In this document: in pieces, positions 34,929 to 43,507 of the stretch | How positions within the stretch are numbered: the stretch's first letter is position 1 | How the letters are laid out: each line of letters starts with the position of its first letter | The notes under the pieces: generated by a model | What the model saw: only the letters and a program-made list of their open reading frames with translations | Databases searched by the model: none | Told to the model about the DNA's origin: nothing | Position numbers and translations under genes: made by a program | DNA from: Actinomycetes bacterium | Lineage (GTDB): Bacteria; Actinomycetota; Actinomycetes; S36-B12 | Length of the DNA: 43,507 bases | Direction of reading: 5' to 3' | Assembly: GCA_024641635.1 (NCBI GenBank) | Contig: JAHECS010000017.1 | Coordinates: 21,267 to 64,773, forward strand

Positions 34929-37900
34929 TCAGGCGCTTGCGACCAGGTCGCGGGCCCGTCGCACCGCCTCGAGCCGAGACGACACACCAAGCTTCGCCAG
35001 GATCGACGAGACGTGGTGCGCCACTGTCTTCTCCGAAAGGTGCAGGCGACCGGCGATCTCCGCGTTTCGCAATCCCTCGTCCAGCAGGTCGAGCACCTCG
35101 GCCTCCCGGTCCGTGAGTCCGCCGACATTGGCGCGCGTGCTCGCGCGAGCGCCGCGCGGAACCTTGGCCCCGATAGCGCGGAGCTTGTCGTCGGCCCGCT
35201 GAACGAGCGCGACGGCACCGAACTGCTCGAAGACGGCTCGCGCCTCGCGCACATCCAGTTCGTCGTCACTGTCCAGCAGCGCCCAGGCCGCGTCGTAGGG
35301 CAGTCCCTGCGACTGCCACCAGGCGGCCGCCTCCCGTGGATGGCCGCCGACGGACAGCCGGGCCCCCTCCGAGGCGTCTGCCGGCGCATCGTCCAGCAGG
35401 CCCGCCCGCCAGAGCCACAGCGCCGTCATGCCGAGGAAGCCGGCGTGACCCACCCGACCCGCCTCCTCGAAGGCGGGGCGCACGTCGGCCTCGACACCGG
35501 CAACGTTGCCATCGAGCAGGTGCGCCTCGCCCCTGGCGACCGCGATCGGCCCGTCGTAGTCCACCACCTGGGCATCGGCGACATGCTCGCGCGCCTCGTC
35601 AAGGAAGGTCCACGCCTGCGCACTGTCCCCCCGGCGCGCTGCGATGAGGCCCAGCGCCAGCAGCGGCTCCATCCGGCTCGCTCGGGTCGTGGCCCGCACA
35701 TACAGCAGCTCGCGGGCACGACTCTCGGCCTCGTCCCACCGCCCCTGACCAAGGGTGATCGAGACGTGTCCGGCCGCCAGGCACAGGAACGAGCCGTTCA
35801 GGTCGTGCTCCGTCGTGTACCGCATGCCGTCGTCCATGATGCTCAGGGCGTCGTCGAATCGCTGCGCAGACTCGAGGCAGGAGGCGAGGTTGTTGTACGC
35901 CCGGGCGACATCGTCCTCGAGATCGTGGGCCAAGCCGATGCGCAGACTCTCCTCGATGTACTCGCCGGCTCGTGGGTCGTTCCCGTCGTAGCAGCACCCA
36001 AGGGAGTTCAGGGCGTACGCAAGGACGTGCGGATCATCCACGTCCCGGGCAACGGAGACCGCTCGTTCCGCCCACGGAAGAGCGGCAGTCCGTCCGCGTG
36101 CGCTGAGGTACAGCATGCACCGCATCGCGTATGCCTTGGCCAGCTCCGGAGTCGGCGGCCGACCCTCGAGAAGCAGGAGTGCCTCGTCGACCAATGCCGG
36201 AGATCGGACGTGGTCACCGATGGTCGTCATTGAACGCGTGTACCGCAGGAGGACGTCGGCGAGTTCCCGTGGCCGATCCTTCGTGCGCAGCATCTCGACG
36301 AGCCGCTGCCACGCCTCGATCGCCGACCGTTGGTCGTCGGTGATGAAGCACTCGCTGGCCCGGCCGCGCAGCAGGCGGATCTGGGCCTCCTCGTCCAGCA
36401 GGTCGATGTGTGGCATGGCCCGGCCGTACTGGAACGCCGCTTCGCGATGCGATCCCAGGCTCGCGGCGACGTCCCCGGCCGCGATCGCGAACTCCATGAT
36501 CGCGGGCGCGTCGCCGGCCATCTCAGCGTGCTCGGCGAGGCGGGCGTAGGGAGGGGGCGACGTCGGCAGCGCCCGCAAGCGCTCAAGCACCTGCCAGTGC
36601 AAGGCTCCGAGACGCCCCGGGGGGATGCCGCTCAGTACCGCCTGGCGAACGAGCTCGTGGCGGAAGACGTAGGTGGGCGGCTCCATCCGGAGCATGCCGG
36701 ACGTCACGCACTCGTCGATATCTGCTGCTGACAGTCCCGGCATCGCGGAGAGAAGCGACGGCTCGACCCGCGAGCCGATGACGGCAGCAGACTCGAGCGC
36801 CAACCTCGCCTGCGGACTCAGCCGGTGGACGCGGGCGAACACCGCGTCCTGCACTGTGCTCGGCAGGTTCTGGCCGCCCGAGGCGATCACCTCACTCACG
36901 AAGAAGGCGTTGCCCGCCGTCTCCCGGTGCAGAGCCTCCACATCTATGTCGGTACCTGCCGCGAGTACGGCGACCGCCTCCGCGGACAGCGGCGGTACGT
37001 CCAGCCGGCGAACCACCCTCTGGGAGACGATGTCGCCGAGCATCACTCGGAGCGGATCCGATGGCGCCAAGTGCTCGTCCCGATAGGTCACCACGACGAG
37101 CGCCGTCGACCCCTCGAGACGTCTGGCCAGGAATCGCATCAGGTCGAGTGTCGACATGTCCGCCCAGTGCAGGTCCTCGATGACCAGGACAACGGGCTCG
37201 CCCTGTTGCAGCGCCGTTACGACCGCCTCGAACAGCCCATCACGCTCCCCCGAGCGAAGCAGTGTGGCGACCTCCTCGCCGAGGTCGGCGGCGACGTCGA
37301 GCAGAGGGCCCAGCGGGCGCGGGGACGAGAGTGGGTCGCAGGCTCCCCGCAACACCCGCCCGCGGGGGTTCTCGGACGCGAGGAACTCTTGGACGAGTGC
37401 GGACTTCCCGACTCCCGACTCGCCGCTCACGAGGACAAGTCGACCCGAGCCGCCCATCGCCTCCTCATGGATGGTCGACAGGCTCGCTATGAGGTCCGCT
37501 CTCTCGAGGAGAGTCACGCGGTCAGGATAGGGCGCACGGGCCTGACGCGCGACGAGCACGGGGGGCACACCCTGCGTCTCCAGGCCCGGGTCCTGCGAGA
37601 GGATGCGCCGCTCGATGTCCTGCAGCGCCGGGCCAGGATCCACGCCGAGCTCGTCCGCCAGCCGGCTCCGGGCTCGCTGGTAGGACGCGAGGGCATCGCC
37701 CTGCCGCCCGACCCGGTACTGGGCGCACATGAGCAGCGCCCAGAACGACTCCCTGAGCGGATGCCAGCGCACCAGCGCCTCGAGCTCCGCTATCGGCGGG
37801 GTGGTGTCCGGACGTGCCAGATCCGCATTGATCCGCAGCTCAAGGGCGTCGAGGCGCAGCGCCGAGAGCCGCTGGGCCTCTGCCTCGAGCCGCTCGCACC

Positions 37901-38318
37901 CGGGGAACTCCTCGTAGGGCGCCCCCCGCCAGAGATCGAGGGCCTCACGCAGGGTTCGGCTCGCCTCGTCCGGCCGACCAACGGAGAGCGCCACCGTGCC
38001 GCGCTCCACGGAGCGCTCCAGGACGAGCGCGTCCACCTGCTCCTCGACGACGTCGAGGAGATACCCCTGGTGCCCGGTCTTGACGACGAGCGGCTCCGGC
38101 AGCGCGCGCCGAAGCCGAGCCACGTGCGACTGCAGCGTCGCCGCTGCGGCCGTGGGTGGATTGTCGCCCCACAGCGAATCGACCAGGCGATCCGCTCCGA
38201 CCTCCTGGCCCGGTGACAGGGCCAGGAGCGCCAGCAGCCGCCTCGGCAGTGGACCGCGCACGTCGACTGCCCGACCGTCGTGGGTGACTTCGAGGGAACC
38301 GAGGACCCAGATCTCCAT
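34929..38318 (-). CDS. Large SARP-STAND-LuxR transcription regulator
   Basis: 1129 residues from the ATG at 38318; the open frame to 38507 adds a non-conserved leader. Residues ~1-95 are an OmpR-type winged helix (SLEVTHDGRAVDVRG, LVDSLWG) and ~100-245 a BTAD domain, as in SARP/AfsR activators. A P-loop ATPase follows (SGESGVGKSALVQ, about 293-306; VVLVIEDLHWAD as Walker B), then a long helical TPR-like region (about 600-1030). A LuxR-type helix-turn-helix ends the protein (about 1063-1125, LTDREAEVLDLL to LGVSSRLEAV). Having DNA-binding domains at both ends is unusual. Divergent from a small membrane-protein gene. Confidence 0.9.
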   Translation of the reverse strand: MEIWVLGSLEVTHDGRAVDVRGPLPRRLLALLALSPGQEVGADRLVDSLWGDNPPTAAAATLQSHVARLRRALPEPLVVKTGHQGYLLDVVEEQVDALVLERSVERGTVALSVGRPDEASRTLREALDLWRGAPYEEFPGCERLEAEAQRLSALRLDALELRINADLARPDTTPPIAELEALVRWHPLRESFWALLMCAQYRVGRQGDALASYQRARSRLADELGVDPGPALQDIERRILSQDPGLETQGVPPVLVARQARAPYPDRVTLLERADLIASLSTIHEEAMGGSGRLVLVSGESGVGKSALVQEFLASENPRGRVLRGACDPLSSPRPLGPLLDVAADLGEEVATLLRSGERDGLFEAVVTALQQGEPVVLVIEDLHWADMSTLDLMRFLARRLEGSTALVVVTYRDEHLAPSDPLRVMLGDIVSQRVVRRLDVPPLSAEAVAVLAAGTDIDVEALHRETAGNAFFVSEVIASGGQNLPSTVQDAVFARVHRLSPQARLALESAAVIGSRVEPSLLSAMPGLSAADIDECVTSGMLRMEPPTYVFRHELVRQAVLSGIPPGRLGALHWQVLERLRALPTSPPPYARLAEHAEMAGDAPAIMEFAIAAGDVAASLGSHREAAFQYGRAMPHIDLLDEEAQIRLLRGRASECFITDDQRSAIEAWQRLVEMLRTKDRPRELADVLLRYTRSMTTIGDHVRSPALVDEALLLLEGRPPTPELAKAYAMRCMLYLSARGRTAALPWAERAVSVARDVDDPHVLAYALNSLGCCYDGNDPRAGEYIEESLRIGLAHDLEDDVARAYNNLASCLESAQRFDDALSIMDDGMRYTTEHDLNGSFLCLAAGHVSITLGQGRWDEAESRARELLYVRATTRASRMEPLLALGLIAARRGDSAQAWTFLDEAREHVADAQVVDYDGPIAVARGEAHLLDGNVAGVEADVRPAFEEAGRVGHAGFLGMTALWLWRAGLLDDAPADASEGARLSVGGHPREAAAWWQSQGLPYDAAWALLDSDDELDVREARAVFEQFGAVALVQRADDKLRAIGAKVPRGARASTRANVGGLTDREAEVLDLLDEGLRNAEIAGRLHLSEKTVAHHVSSILAKLGVSSRLEAVRRARDLVASA

Positions 38319-38325
38319 GACAGCG

Positions 38326-38331
38326 ACGCTA
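38326..38331 (-). promoter_or_regulatory. -10-like TAGCGT before the SARP-LuxR gene
   Basis: Seven bases before the ATG; candidate leaderless promoter in the 200-bp divergent region. The rest of that region holds no other clear element beyond the AAGGAG ribosome site of the opposite gene. Confidence 0.45.
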
Positions 38332-38518
38332 CGGTCGCGGACCGGCCCCCCGGGAGGGGAGAAACACCCAGATTGCGGCTTGCCGCGACCTTGCAGGACA
38401 CCGGGTATTCCTCCCCCGTCGTCGTCAGCCGGTTGCCAGCGGCTCGCGCCAGCATTCCCGTGCTGCCCCCTCCGGGCGGCGACGTCCGAGCCCCAACCAA
38501 GCGACACAAGGAGCCACG

Positions 38519-38857
38519 ATGACCATCACCACGACATCCCCGACACGCTCACGGTTCAGCCACCCGACGGCGACTCCGTCGAGCCGACGCCTTCGCCTGG
38601 GCCGTTCCATCACCGCCACGCTCCTCGGCGTCGTGGCCGTGGTGGGCTTCGCCAGCCCTGCCGGAGCAGCTACCGATCCTGTGGGCGGCTCCGGGGGAAG
38701 TGATGGAGCGGGCGGCTCCGGGTTCGCAATGTCATGGGGTATCGCCGCGCTGATCACCGCACTCGCTCTTGTGGCCATCGTGGTCGGCACCGTCGCCGTC
38801 GCGCGGCGCGCCTCGCATGTGCGGCACACCGGCCGGCCGGCGTCGCTCGCCACCTGA
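38519..38857 (+). CDS. Small membrane protein with signal peptide and Gly/Ser-rich ectodomain
   Basis: 112 residues. An Arg/Thr/Ser-rich N-terminus (1-28) leads into a signal-like helix (about 30-50, ending AGAA). A short Gly/Ser/Asp-rich segment (51-68) follows, then a membrane helix (about 71-94) and a basic cytoplasmic tail. AAGGAG five bases before the ATG. It is divergent from the large SARP-LuxR regulator, which may control it. No family recognised. If the signal is cleaved at AGAA, the mature protein is a tiny type I membrane protein with a ~20-residue external part. Confidence 0.68.
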   Translation: MTITTTSPTRSRFSHPTATPSSRRLRLGRSITATLLGVVAVVGFASPAGAATDPVGGSGGSDGAGGSGFAMSWGIAALITALALVAIVVGTVAVARRASHVRHTGRPASLAT

Positions 38858-38868
38858 CGGCATCCGTC

Positions 38869-38912
38869 GGGAAGGGACGTCGCCGGCGCAGCGCTCCGCG
38901 ACGTCCCTTCCC
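38869..38912. terminator. 15-bp perfect hairpin between convergent genes
   Basis: Arms 38869-38883 and 38898-38912 are exact reverse complements with a 14-base loop. It sits between the small membrane-protein gene and phoH, which converge here; likely bidirectional terminator. Confidence 0.75.
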
Positions 38913-38945
38913 CACGCCTCGTTCGATGTTCGGCGCCCGGGCGTC

Positions 38946-40262
38946 CTACAGGTTGATCTCCTCGAGCATCTCCGTGACGAGGGCGGCGATCGGCGAGCGC
39001 TCCGAGCGAGTGAGCGTCACGTGCGCGAAGAGCGGATGGCCCTTGAGCTTCTCCGCGACCGCGACCACACCGTCATGACGTCCCACGCGCAGGTTGTCGC
39101 GCTGCGCGATGTCATGCGTCAGCACGACGCGGCTGTCCCGCCCGACTCGGGACAGGACGGTCAGCAGGACGTTGCGCTCCAGCGACTGGGCCTCGTCGAC
39201 GATGACGAAGGCGTCGTGCAGCGAACGACCGCGGATGTGCGTCAGCGGCAGGACCTCGAGCATCCCGCGGTCGACGATCTCCTCGACGACCTCCTGAGTC
39301 GTCACGGCGCCGAGGGTGTCGAAGACGGCCTGCCCCCACGGCGACATCTTCTCCGCCTCAGTGCCCGGCAGGTACCCGAGCTCCTGGCCGCCCACCGCGA
39401 ACAGCGGACGGAAGACGATGACCTTGCGGTGCTGCCTGCGCTCGAGCACGGCCTCGAGGCCCGCGCACAGCGCGAGCGCGCTCTTCCCGGTGCCCGCCCG
39501 TCCGCCGAGGGAGACGATGCCGATCTCCGGATCCAGCAGCAGGTCGAGGGCGATGCGCTGCTCGGCACTCCGGCCGTGGATGCCGAAGGCCTCGCGATCC
39601 CCTCGCACCAGCCGCACCCGCTTGTCCGCGGTCACCCGGCCGAGTGCGCTGCCGCGGTCGGACAGCAGCACGAGTCCGGTGTGGCAGGGCAGGTCGACGG
39701 CGGCCTCCAGGTCGATGACCTGGTCGTCATACAGGAGGTCGATGTCGGCGGCGGTCACGTCGACCTCGGCCATGCCGGTGTAGCCGGTCTCGACGACGAA
39801 CTCGGCTCGGTACTCCTCTGCAGGCAGTCCGACCGACGAGGCCTTCACCCGCATCGGCAGGTCCTTGCTGACCAGAACGACGGACCGACCGTCCGCCTGC
39901 AGGTTGCGCGCGACCGCGAGGATGCGGGTGTCGTTGTCCCCGAGCTGCAGCCCGCTCGGGAGAACGCTCACGTCGGTGTGATTGAGCTCGACGCGCACTG
40001 TGCCGCCGGCCTCCCCCACGGGCATCGGCTCGTCGAGTCGGCCGTTCTCCACGCGCAGGTCGTCGAGCAGGCGCAACGCCTGGCGGGCGAAGTAGCCCAG
40101 CTCGGGATGACTCCGCTTCGCCTCCAACTCGGTGACCACGACCACCGGGACCACCACGTCGTGCTCGTCGAACCGCGTCAGAGCGCGCGGATCGGACAGC
40201 AGAACGGAGGTGTCGAGGACGTAGGTGCGGCGGATGTCCGAATCAACGCGCGCGTCGGGCAC
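38946..40262 (-). CDS. PIN-PhoH fusion protein (PhoH2 type)
   Basis: 438 residues joining an N-terminal PIN ribonuclease domain to a PhoH ATPase/helicase domain. PIN acidic residues are visible: Asp17 (VLDTS), Glu45 (TELE), Asp109/Asp111 (GDND) and Asp134 (SKD). The PhoH part has Walker A at 253-261 (GGRAGTGKS) and Walker B in VIVDEAQ. In mycobacteria PhoH2 is a sequence-specific RNA helicase and RNase. GTG start with GGAGG five bases upstream; TATAGG just before may be a -10. Upstream of it lies uppS, separated by a hairpin. Confidence 0.92.
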   Translation of the reverse strand: MPDARVDSDIRRTYVLDTSVLLSDPRALTRFDEHDVVVPVVVVTELEAKRSHPELGYFARQALRLLDDLRVENGRLDEPMPVGEAGGTVRVELNHTDVSVLPSGLQLGDNDTRILAVARNLQADGRSVVLVSKDLPMRVKASSVGLPAEEYRAEFVVETGYTGMAEVDVTAADIDLLYDDQVIDLEAAVDLPCHTGLVLLSDRGSALGRVTADKRVRLVRGDREAFGIHGRSAEQRIALDLLLDPEIGIVSLGGRAGTGKSALALCAGLEAVLERRQHRKVIVFRPLFAVGGQELGYLPGTEAEKMSPWGQAVFDTLGAVTTQEVVEEIVDRGMLEVLPLTHIRGRSLHDAFVIVDEAQSLERNVLLTVLSRVGRDSRVVLTHDIAQRDNLRVGRHDGVVAVAEKLKGHPLFAHVTLTRSERSPIAALVTEMLEEINL

Positions 40263-40311
40263 GTGGGCCTCCTATAGCGGGCCACCTGCCGGGCGACCCG
40301 GTGCCGGTTGC

Positions 40312-40333
40312 CGGCCGGGCGGGTACCCGGCCG
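40312..40333 (-). terminator. 8-bp GC hairpin downstream of uppS
   Basis: CGGCCGGG (40312-40319) and CCCGGCCG (40326-40333) around a 6-base loop, in the 159-bp gap between uppS and phoH. Probable end of the uppS transcript; no T-tract. Confidence 0.5.
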
Positions 40334-40421
40334 CTTCACGTGACGCTAGGACGGTCCCCGGGCACATCGCGGTAGCCACGCCGCAGGCCCCGCGAGCAGG
40401 GCGCGCCAGCGCGACGAGCGA

Positions 40422-41183
40422 TCAGGCGCCGAATCGGCGCTGACGGTCGGCGTAGGCGCGCAGCGCGCGAAGGAAGTCCACGTGCCGGAAGTCCGGCCAG
40501 TACGCCTCGCAGAAGTAGAACTCCGAATGGGCGCTCTGCCACATGAGGAAGCCGGACAGCCGCTGCTCGCCCGACGTGCGGATGACGAGGTCCGGATCCG
40601 GCTGGCCCTTCGTGTACAGGTGCTCGGCGATGTGCTCCGGCTCGAGCAGCTGGGCCAGCTCGTCGAGCGAGGTGCCCTGGGTCGCGTGGTCGTGGAGCAG
40701 CGCCCGGACCGCATCGACGACCTCGCGTCTGCCCCCGTACCCGACGGCCACGTTCACGAGCGAGCCCTCGATCTCGGCGGTCGCCTCCTCGGCCTCCTTC
40801 AGCAGGCGTGACGTGTGGGCCGGCAGGAGGTCGAGCGCCCCCACCGGGTGCAGGCGCCAGCGGGCCTGCTCCACGAGACCGGTGACCGTGTCCTCGATGA
40901 TCGTCATGAGCGACTCGAGCTCGTCGGGCGGGCGGTTGAGGTTGTCGGTCGACAGCAGCCACAGGGTGACGACCTCGACGCCGGCCTCGTCGCACCAGCC
41001 GAGGAACTCCACGATCTTCGCCGCGCCCGCGCGGTGACCGGCCGACGACGAGGTGCCCTGCATGGACGCCCAGCGCCGGTTGCCGTCGAGGATGACGCCG
41101 ACGTGGCGGGGGCGTCTCTCGGGCGGGATCTGCTGGTAGAGACGACGCTCGTAGACGCCGTACACCAGATCGTTCAGACCCAC
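40422..41183 (-). CDS. uppS: cis-Prenyltransferase (UppS family)
   Basis: 253-residue Z-isoprenyl diphosphate synthase acting on farnesyl or geranyl diphosphate with IPP. DGNRRWA (Asp33) begins the active site, and the family C-terminal motif DLVIRTSGEQRLSGFLMWQSAHSEFYF in outline gives the diphosphate-binding arginines. The start GTG at 41183 (GLNDLVYGVYERR) suits the family; the open frame further upstream overlaps yyaL and is ignored. Its place beside phoH and yyaL matches Rv1086 of M. tuberculosis, a short-chain (Z)-farnesyl diphosphate synthase, so the product may be short rather than undecaprenyl. Chain length cannot be decided from sequence by eye. Confidence 0.9.
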   Translation of the reverse strand: MGLNDLVYGVYERRLYQQIPPERRPRHVGVILDGNRRWASMQGTSSSAGHRAGAAKIVEFLGWCDEAGVEVVTLWLLSTDNLNRPPDELESLMTIIEDTVTGLVEQARWRLHPVGALDLLPAHTSRLLKEAEEATAEIEGSLVNVAVGYGGRREVVDAVRALLHDHATQGTSLDELAQLLEPEHIAEHLYTKGQPDPDLVIRTSGEQRLSGFLMWQSAHSEFYFCEAYWPDFRHVDFLRALRAYADRQRRFGA

Positions 41184-41256
41184 CCGACGACTCCCGTCCA
41201 CGACCGGTCCTGCGCCCCAGCGGCGCCGTCGGAGACCGACGGGGCCGTTCGACAGG

Positions 41257-43290
41257 CTACCCCTCGAAAGCGCCGTGGCGGGCGCCGATGCGTCCGGCGA
41301 AGGCGGTGAGATCGGTCTCGGGGGCATCACAGGTGAAGCCGCGGCAGATGTACGCCGTCGGCTCGCCGCCGATCGGCGGACGATCCCGCAGGAGCGGCAC
41401 CTCGTCGGCGCCAGCCGCGCCCACGGCGATGACGGCGCCCGGCGACGTCCCCAGCAGTGCCGTCCGATGCCAGAGACCGATCCGTCGGTCGTGCGGCTCA
41501 GCCACCACTGCCAGCTCGAGCGGACCTGCCTGGAGGGCGGCGACGGCGACGAGACCCCAGCCGACCGCGCGCGGGGCCCTGGCGCCGAACGCGGTGACGA
41601 CCTGCAGGGCGCGCTCCGCAGCCTCCCGGTACTCGTGCACTCCGGTGAGCGCTGACTGGGTGACGCATGCGTTCGCCACGGCAAACCACCCGGACGGCTC
41701 GGCGTTGTCGGCCGGATCGCGAGGGCGCCGGATCAGGGCCGGGGCGTCGTCGGCCGTATCGAAGAACCCACCCTCCCCGTCGCCGAAGTGCTGGATGGCG
41801 ATGTCGAGCAGGATCCCCGCGAGCACGAGCCACTCGTCCTCTCCAGTCACCTGGTACAGCGCCTGGAAGCCTTCAGCCACGCTGCCGTAGTCGTCCAGCA
41901 CCCCCTCGTTCGTTCCGGGCCGGCCGTCGCGCGAGGTCCGGCAGAGGCGGTCGTCGTCGTTGGCGCCGAGATGGACGGCCACGAGCAGGTCGGCCGCTCC
42001 GAGCGCGGCATCGACCCAGGCCGGCTCCGCGAGCATGGCCCCCGCCTCCGCGAGCGCGGCGATCGCCAGTCCGTTCCACGACGCAACAATCTTGTCGTCA
42101 CGACCTGGGCGGGGCCGGGCCGAACGCGCCTCGAGCAGGCGGGCCCGCACGTCGGCCCAGCGCGTGGCGTCCTCCGGATCCCGCAGGAGCTGGAGGGTCG
42201 ATGCCCCGTGCTCGAACGAGCCGACTGGCGTCACCGACAGCAGCTCGGCGGCCCAGCGGCCGTCGTCCTCCCCCAGTGCCTCGACAAGCTGTTCCGGCGT
42301 CCAGGCGTAGAAGGCACCTTCCCGTCCTTCACTGTCCGCGTCGAGGGCGGCGGCGAACCCGCCCTCGTCCGTGCGCAGCTCCCGCAGGAGGAAGTCGGCG
42401 GTCTCGCGGACGACCCTCTCGGCGAGCGGGGATCCGGTGAGCCGCCACCAATGCAGGTAGACGCGCAGCAGGAGGGCGTTGTCGTACAGCATCTTCTCGA
42501 AGTGCGGGACCACCCAGTCATCGTCGACGGAGTACCGCGCGAAGCCGCCGCCCACCTGGTCGTAGATGCCGCCCCGAGCCATGGCCTCGAGCGTGCGCTC
42601 GGCCATCTCCAACGCAGCGTCGTCCTGCGTCAGCGCGTAGTGCCGCAGCAGGAACTCCAACGTCATCGAGGGCGGGAACTTGGGGGCGCCTCCGAACCCA
42701 CCTCGCACGACGTCGAAGTCCTGACGCAACGACGCCACCGCCAGGGCAAGGTCCATGAGGCTGGGGGCGGCCCCGTCCCCAGTGGGGATGTCGCGGGAGG
42801 CGAGGGCCTGAACGATGCGCATGCCCGACGCGACGATGGCGTCACGGCGCTCGCCCCAGGCGTTGCTGATCGACTGGAGGAGCCCGACGAACGACGAGAG
42901 ACCATGCCGAGGCTCGGGAGGGAAGTAGGTTCCTGCGTAGAAGGGGCGGCCCTCGTGATCGAGGAAGACCGACATGGGCCAGCCGCCATGGCCCGTCAGG
43001 GCGAGCGTCGCCTCCATATAGACGGCATCCACGTCGGGTCGCTCCTCGCGGTCGACCTTGATGCTGACGAAGCGCTCGTTCAGGAATGCGGCCACCGACT
43101 CGCTCTCGAACGACTCGTGCGCCATGACATGGCACCAGTGGCAGGCCGAGTACCCGATCGACAGGAAGACCGGGACGTCGCGCCGGCGGGCCTCGTCGAA
43201 GGCCTCTTCGCCCCACTCCCACCAGTCGACCGGGTTGTCCGCATGCTGCAGGAGGTAGGGGCTCGTTGACTCGATCAGGCGATTCGGCAC
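41257..43290 (-). CDS. Thioredoxin-domain protein of the YyaL/spermatogenesis-associated 20 family
   Basis: 677 residues. The N-terminal ~165 residues are a thioredoxin-like domain with the active-site motif CHWC (Cys50-Cys53) in [14 protein letters not shown], preceded by the strongly conserved [13 protein letters not shown]. The rest resembles an (alpha/alpha)6 six-hairpin glycosidase-like barrel ([30 protein letters not shown]). The substrate is unknown in all organisms I know of. GTG start at 43290 with GGGGGAGG upstream. Seventy-three bases before uppS, same strand; the pairing corresponds to Rv1084-Rv1086. Confidence 0.92.
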   Translation of the reverse strand: MPNRLIESTSPYLLQHADNPVDWWEWGEEAFDEARRRDVPVFLSIGYSACHWCHVMAHESFESESVAAFLNERFVSIKVDREERPDVDAVYMEATLALTGHGGWPMSVFLDHEGRPFYAGTYFPPEPRHGLSSFVGLLQSISNAWGERRDAIVASGMRIVQALASRDIPTGDGAAPSLMDLALAVASLRQDFDVVRGGFGGAPKFPPSMTLEFLLRHYALTQDDAALEMAERTLEAMARGGIYDQVGGGFARYSVDDDWVVPHFEKMLYDNALLLRVYLHWWRLTGSPLAERVVRETADFLLRELRTDEGGFAAALDADSEGREGAFYAWTPEQLVEALGEDDGRWAAELLSVTPVGSFEHGASTLQLLRDPEDATRWADVRARLLEARSARPRPGRDDKIVASWNGLAIAALAEAGAMLAEPAWVDAALGAADLLVAVHLGANDDDRLCRTSRDGRPGTNEGVLDDYGSVAEGFQALYQVTGEDEWLVLAGILLDIAIQHFGDGEGGFFDTADDAPALIRRPRDPADNAEPSGWFAVANACVTQSALTGVHEYREAAERALQVVTAFGARAPRAVGWGLVAVAALQAGPLELAVVAEPHDRRIGLWHRTALLGTSPGAVIAVGAAGADEVPLLRDRPPIGGEPTAYICRGFTCDAPETDLTAFAGRIGARHGAFEG

Positions 43291-43371
43291 CCGGCCATCC
43301 TCCCCCGAAGGCCGGATCCGTGCCCACTGACCAGGCCGACCCGGCGAGGAGCAGCCACATGCCCGGGGCCC

Positions 43372-43507
43372 TTAGTCGAGGCGTGTGCGGTAGCCCCGCG
43401 TGACGTAGCGCACCGGGACGAGACCGGTTCCTGACTCCTGAGCCCCCTCGGCCAGCGCACGCACCCGGGCGACCAGGTCGGTGCGCCGATCGGCGGGCAG
43501 CGCGATC
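43372..43507 (-). CDS. 3' end of an unidentified gene (partial)
   Basis: An open frame enters from the right edge and stops with TAA at 43374, giving 44 residues ([21 protein letters not shown] onwards in outline, ending [12 protein letters not shown]). The composition and helix-then-strand pattern resemble the tail of small SAM-dependent methyltransferases, but too little is present to name it. It reads in the same direction as yyaL, 81 bp away. Confidence 0.45.
   Translation of the reverse strand, partial: IALPADRRTDLVARVRALAEGAQESGTGLVPVRYVTRGYRTRLD

Noticed and set aside
34929-38318. SARP-LuxR regulator as pathway-specific activator of an antibiotic cluster, or as a STAND defence protein
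   Set aside because: No biosynthetic or defence genes lie around it, and it has two intact DNA-binding domains, so a general regulator is the simpler reading.
41184-41684. N-terminal extension of the cis-prenyltransferase frame by about 167 codons
   Set aside because: The extension runs through the 3' end of the yyaL gene in another frame and has no resemblance to the family; GTG 41183 fits.

Overview
The window is high-GC DNA with dense, short-gapped genes and frequent GTG starts. It carries a mycothiol biosynthesis gene (mshB) and several families that are typical of Actinobacteria (VanW-type wall protein, DUF1707, DUF4245, DUF6542, a SARP/LuxR regulator). The best guess is a chromosome segment of an actinobacterium, perhaps Propionibacteriales/Nocardioidaceae; the genus is an inference from gene content only. 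No rRNA, tRNA, CRISPR array, integrase or transposase was seen.

Layout. 1-6.2 kb (minus strand): citrate synthase, DapC aminotransferase, 7Fe ferredoxin, a VanW-type envelope protein, a small membrane protein and MshB. 6.3-8.4 kb: an S9 peptidase. 8.4-14.6 kb (minus): a complete oligopeptide ABC transporter in the order permease C, binding lipoprotein, permease B, ATPase D, ATPase F. 14.9-16.7 kb: the GTPase TypA/BipA. 16.8-24.0 kb: a patchwork of short, mostly single-gene units (two DinB-fold proteins, a double-MarR regulator, SRPBCC, GNAT, GH43, VOC, two unknown membrane proteins). 24.1-30.2 kb: core genes ychF, DUF6542, ispH, xseA-xseB, DUF4245, glpX. 30.3-32.2 kb: amylosucrase. 32.3-33.9 kb: class I fumarase, followed by a 44-bp tandem repeat. 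34.1-38.9 kb: a secreted lysozyme-like protein, a very large SARP-STAND-LuxR regulator and a divergent small membrane protein. 38.9-43.5 kb: PhoH with a PIN domain, a cis-prenyltransferase, a YyaL-type thioredoxin-domain protein and the tail of a further gene.

The core genes keep the order I remember from Mycobacterium tuberculosis (Rv1178-Rv1177-Rv1170-Rv1165, then Rv1112-Rv1111c-Rv1110-Rv1108c/1107c-Rv1100-Rv1099c-Rv1098c-Rv1095-Rv1086-Rv1084). Against that backbone the accessory parts are the 16.8-24.0 kb patchwork, the amylosucrase and the 34-39 kb regulator region.

The most striking observations are: (1) a displaced second copy of the last nine codons plus stop of ychF, 825 bp beyond the real gene end and differing only by synonymous changes, which looks like the scar of an insertion at the 3' end of ychF around a DinB gene; (2) a TANNNT hexamer 6-8 nt before the start codon of 16 genes, pointing to widespread leaderless transcripts; (3) a regulator with two MarR winged helices in one chain; (4) a regulator with DNA-binding domains at both ends next to a divergent small membrane protein; (5) a perfect CRP/GlxR-type site before a secreted lysozyme-like gene; (6) a triple 44-bp repeat plus one inverted arm between convergent genes.

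Functionally the window joins central carbon metabolism (GltA, fumarase, GlpX, amylosucrase, GH43), envelope and isoprenoid functions (VanW-like, lysozyme-like, UppS, IspH), thiol redox (MshB, possibly DinB-fold enzymes, YyaL) and peptide uptake and breakdown (ABC transporter, S9 peptidase).
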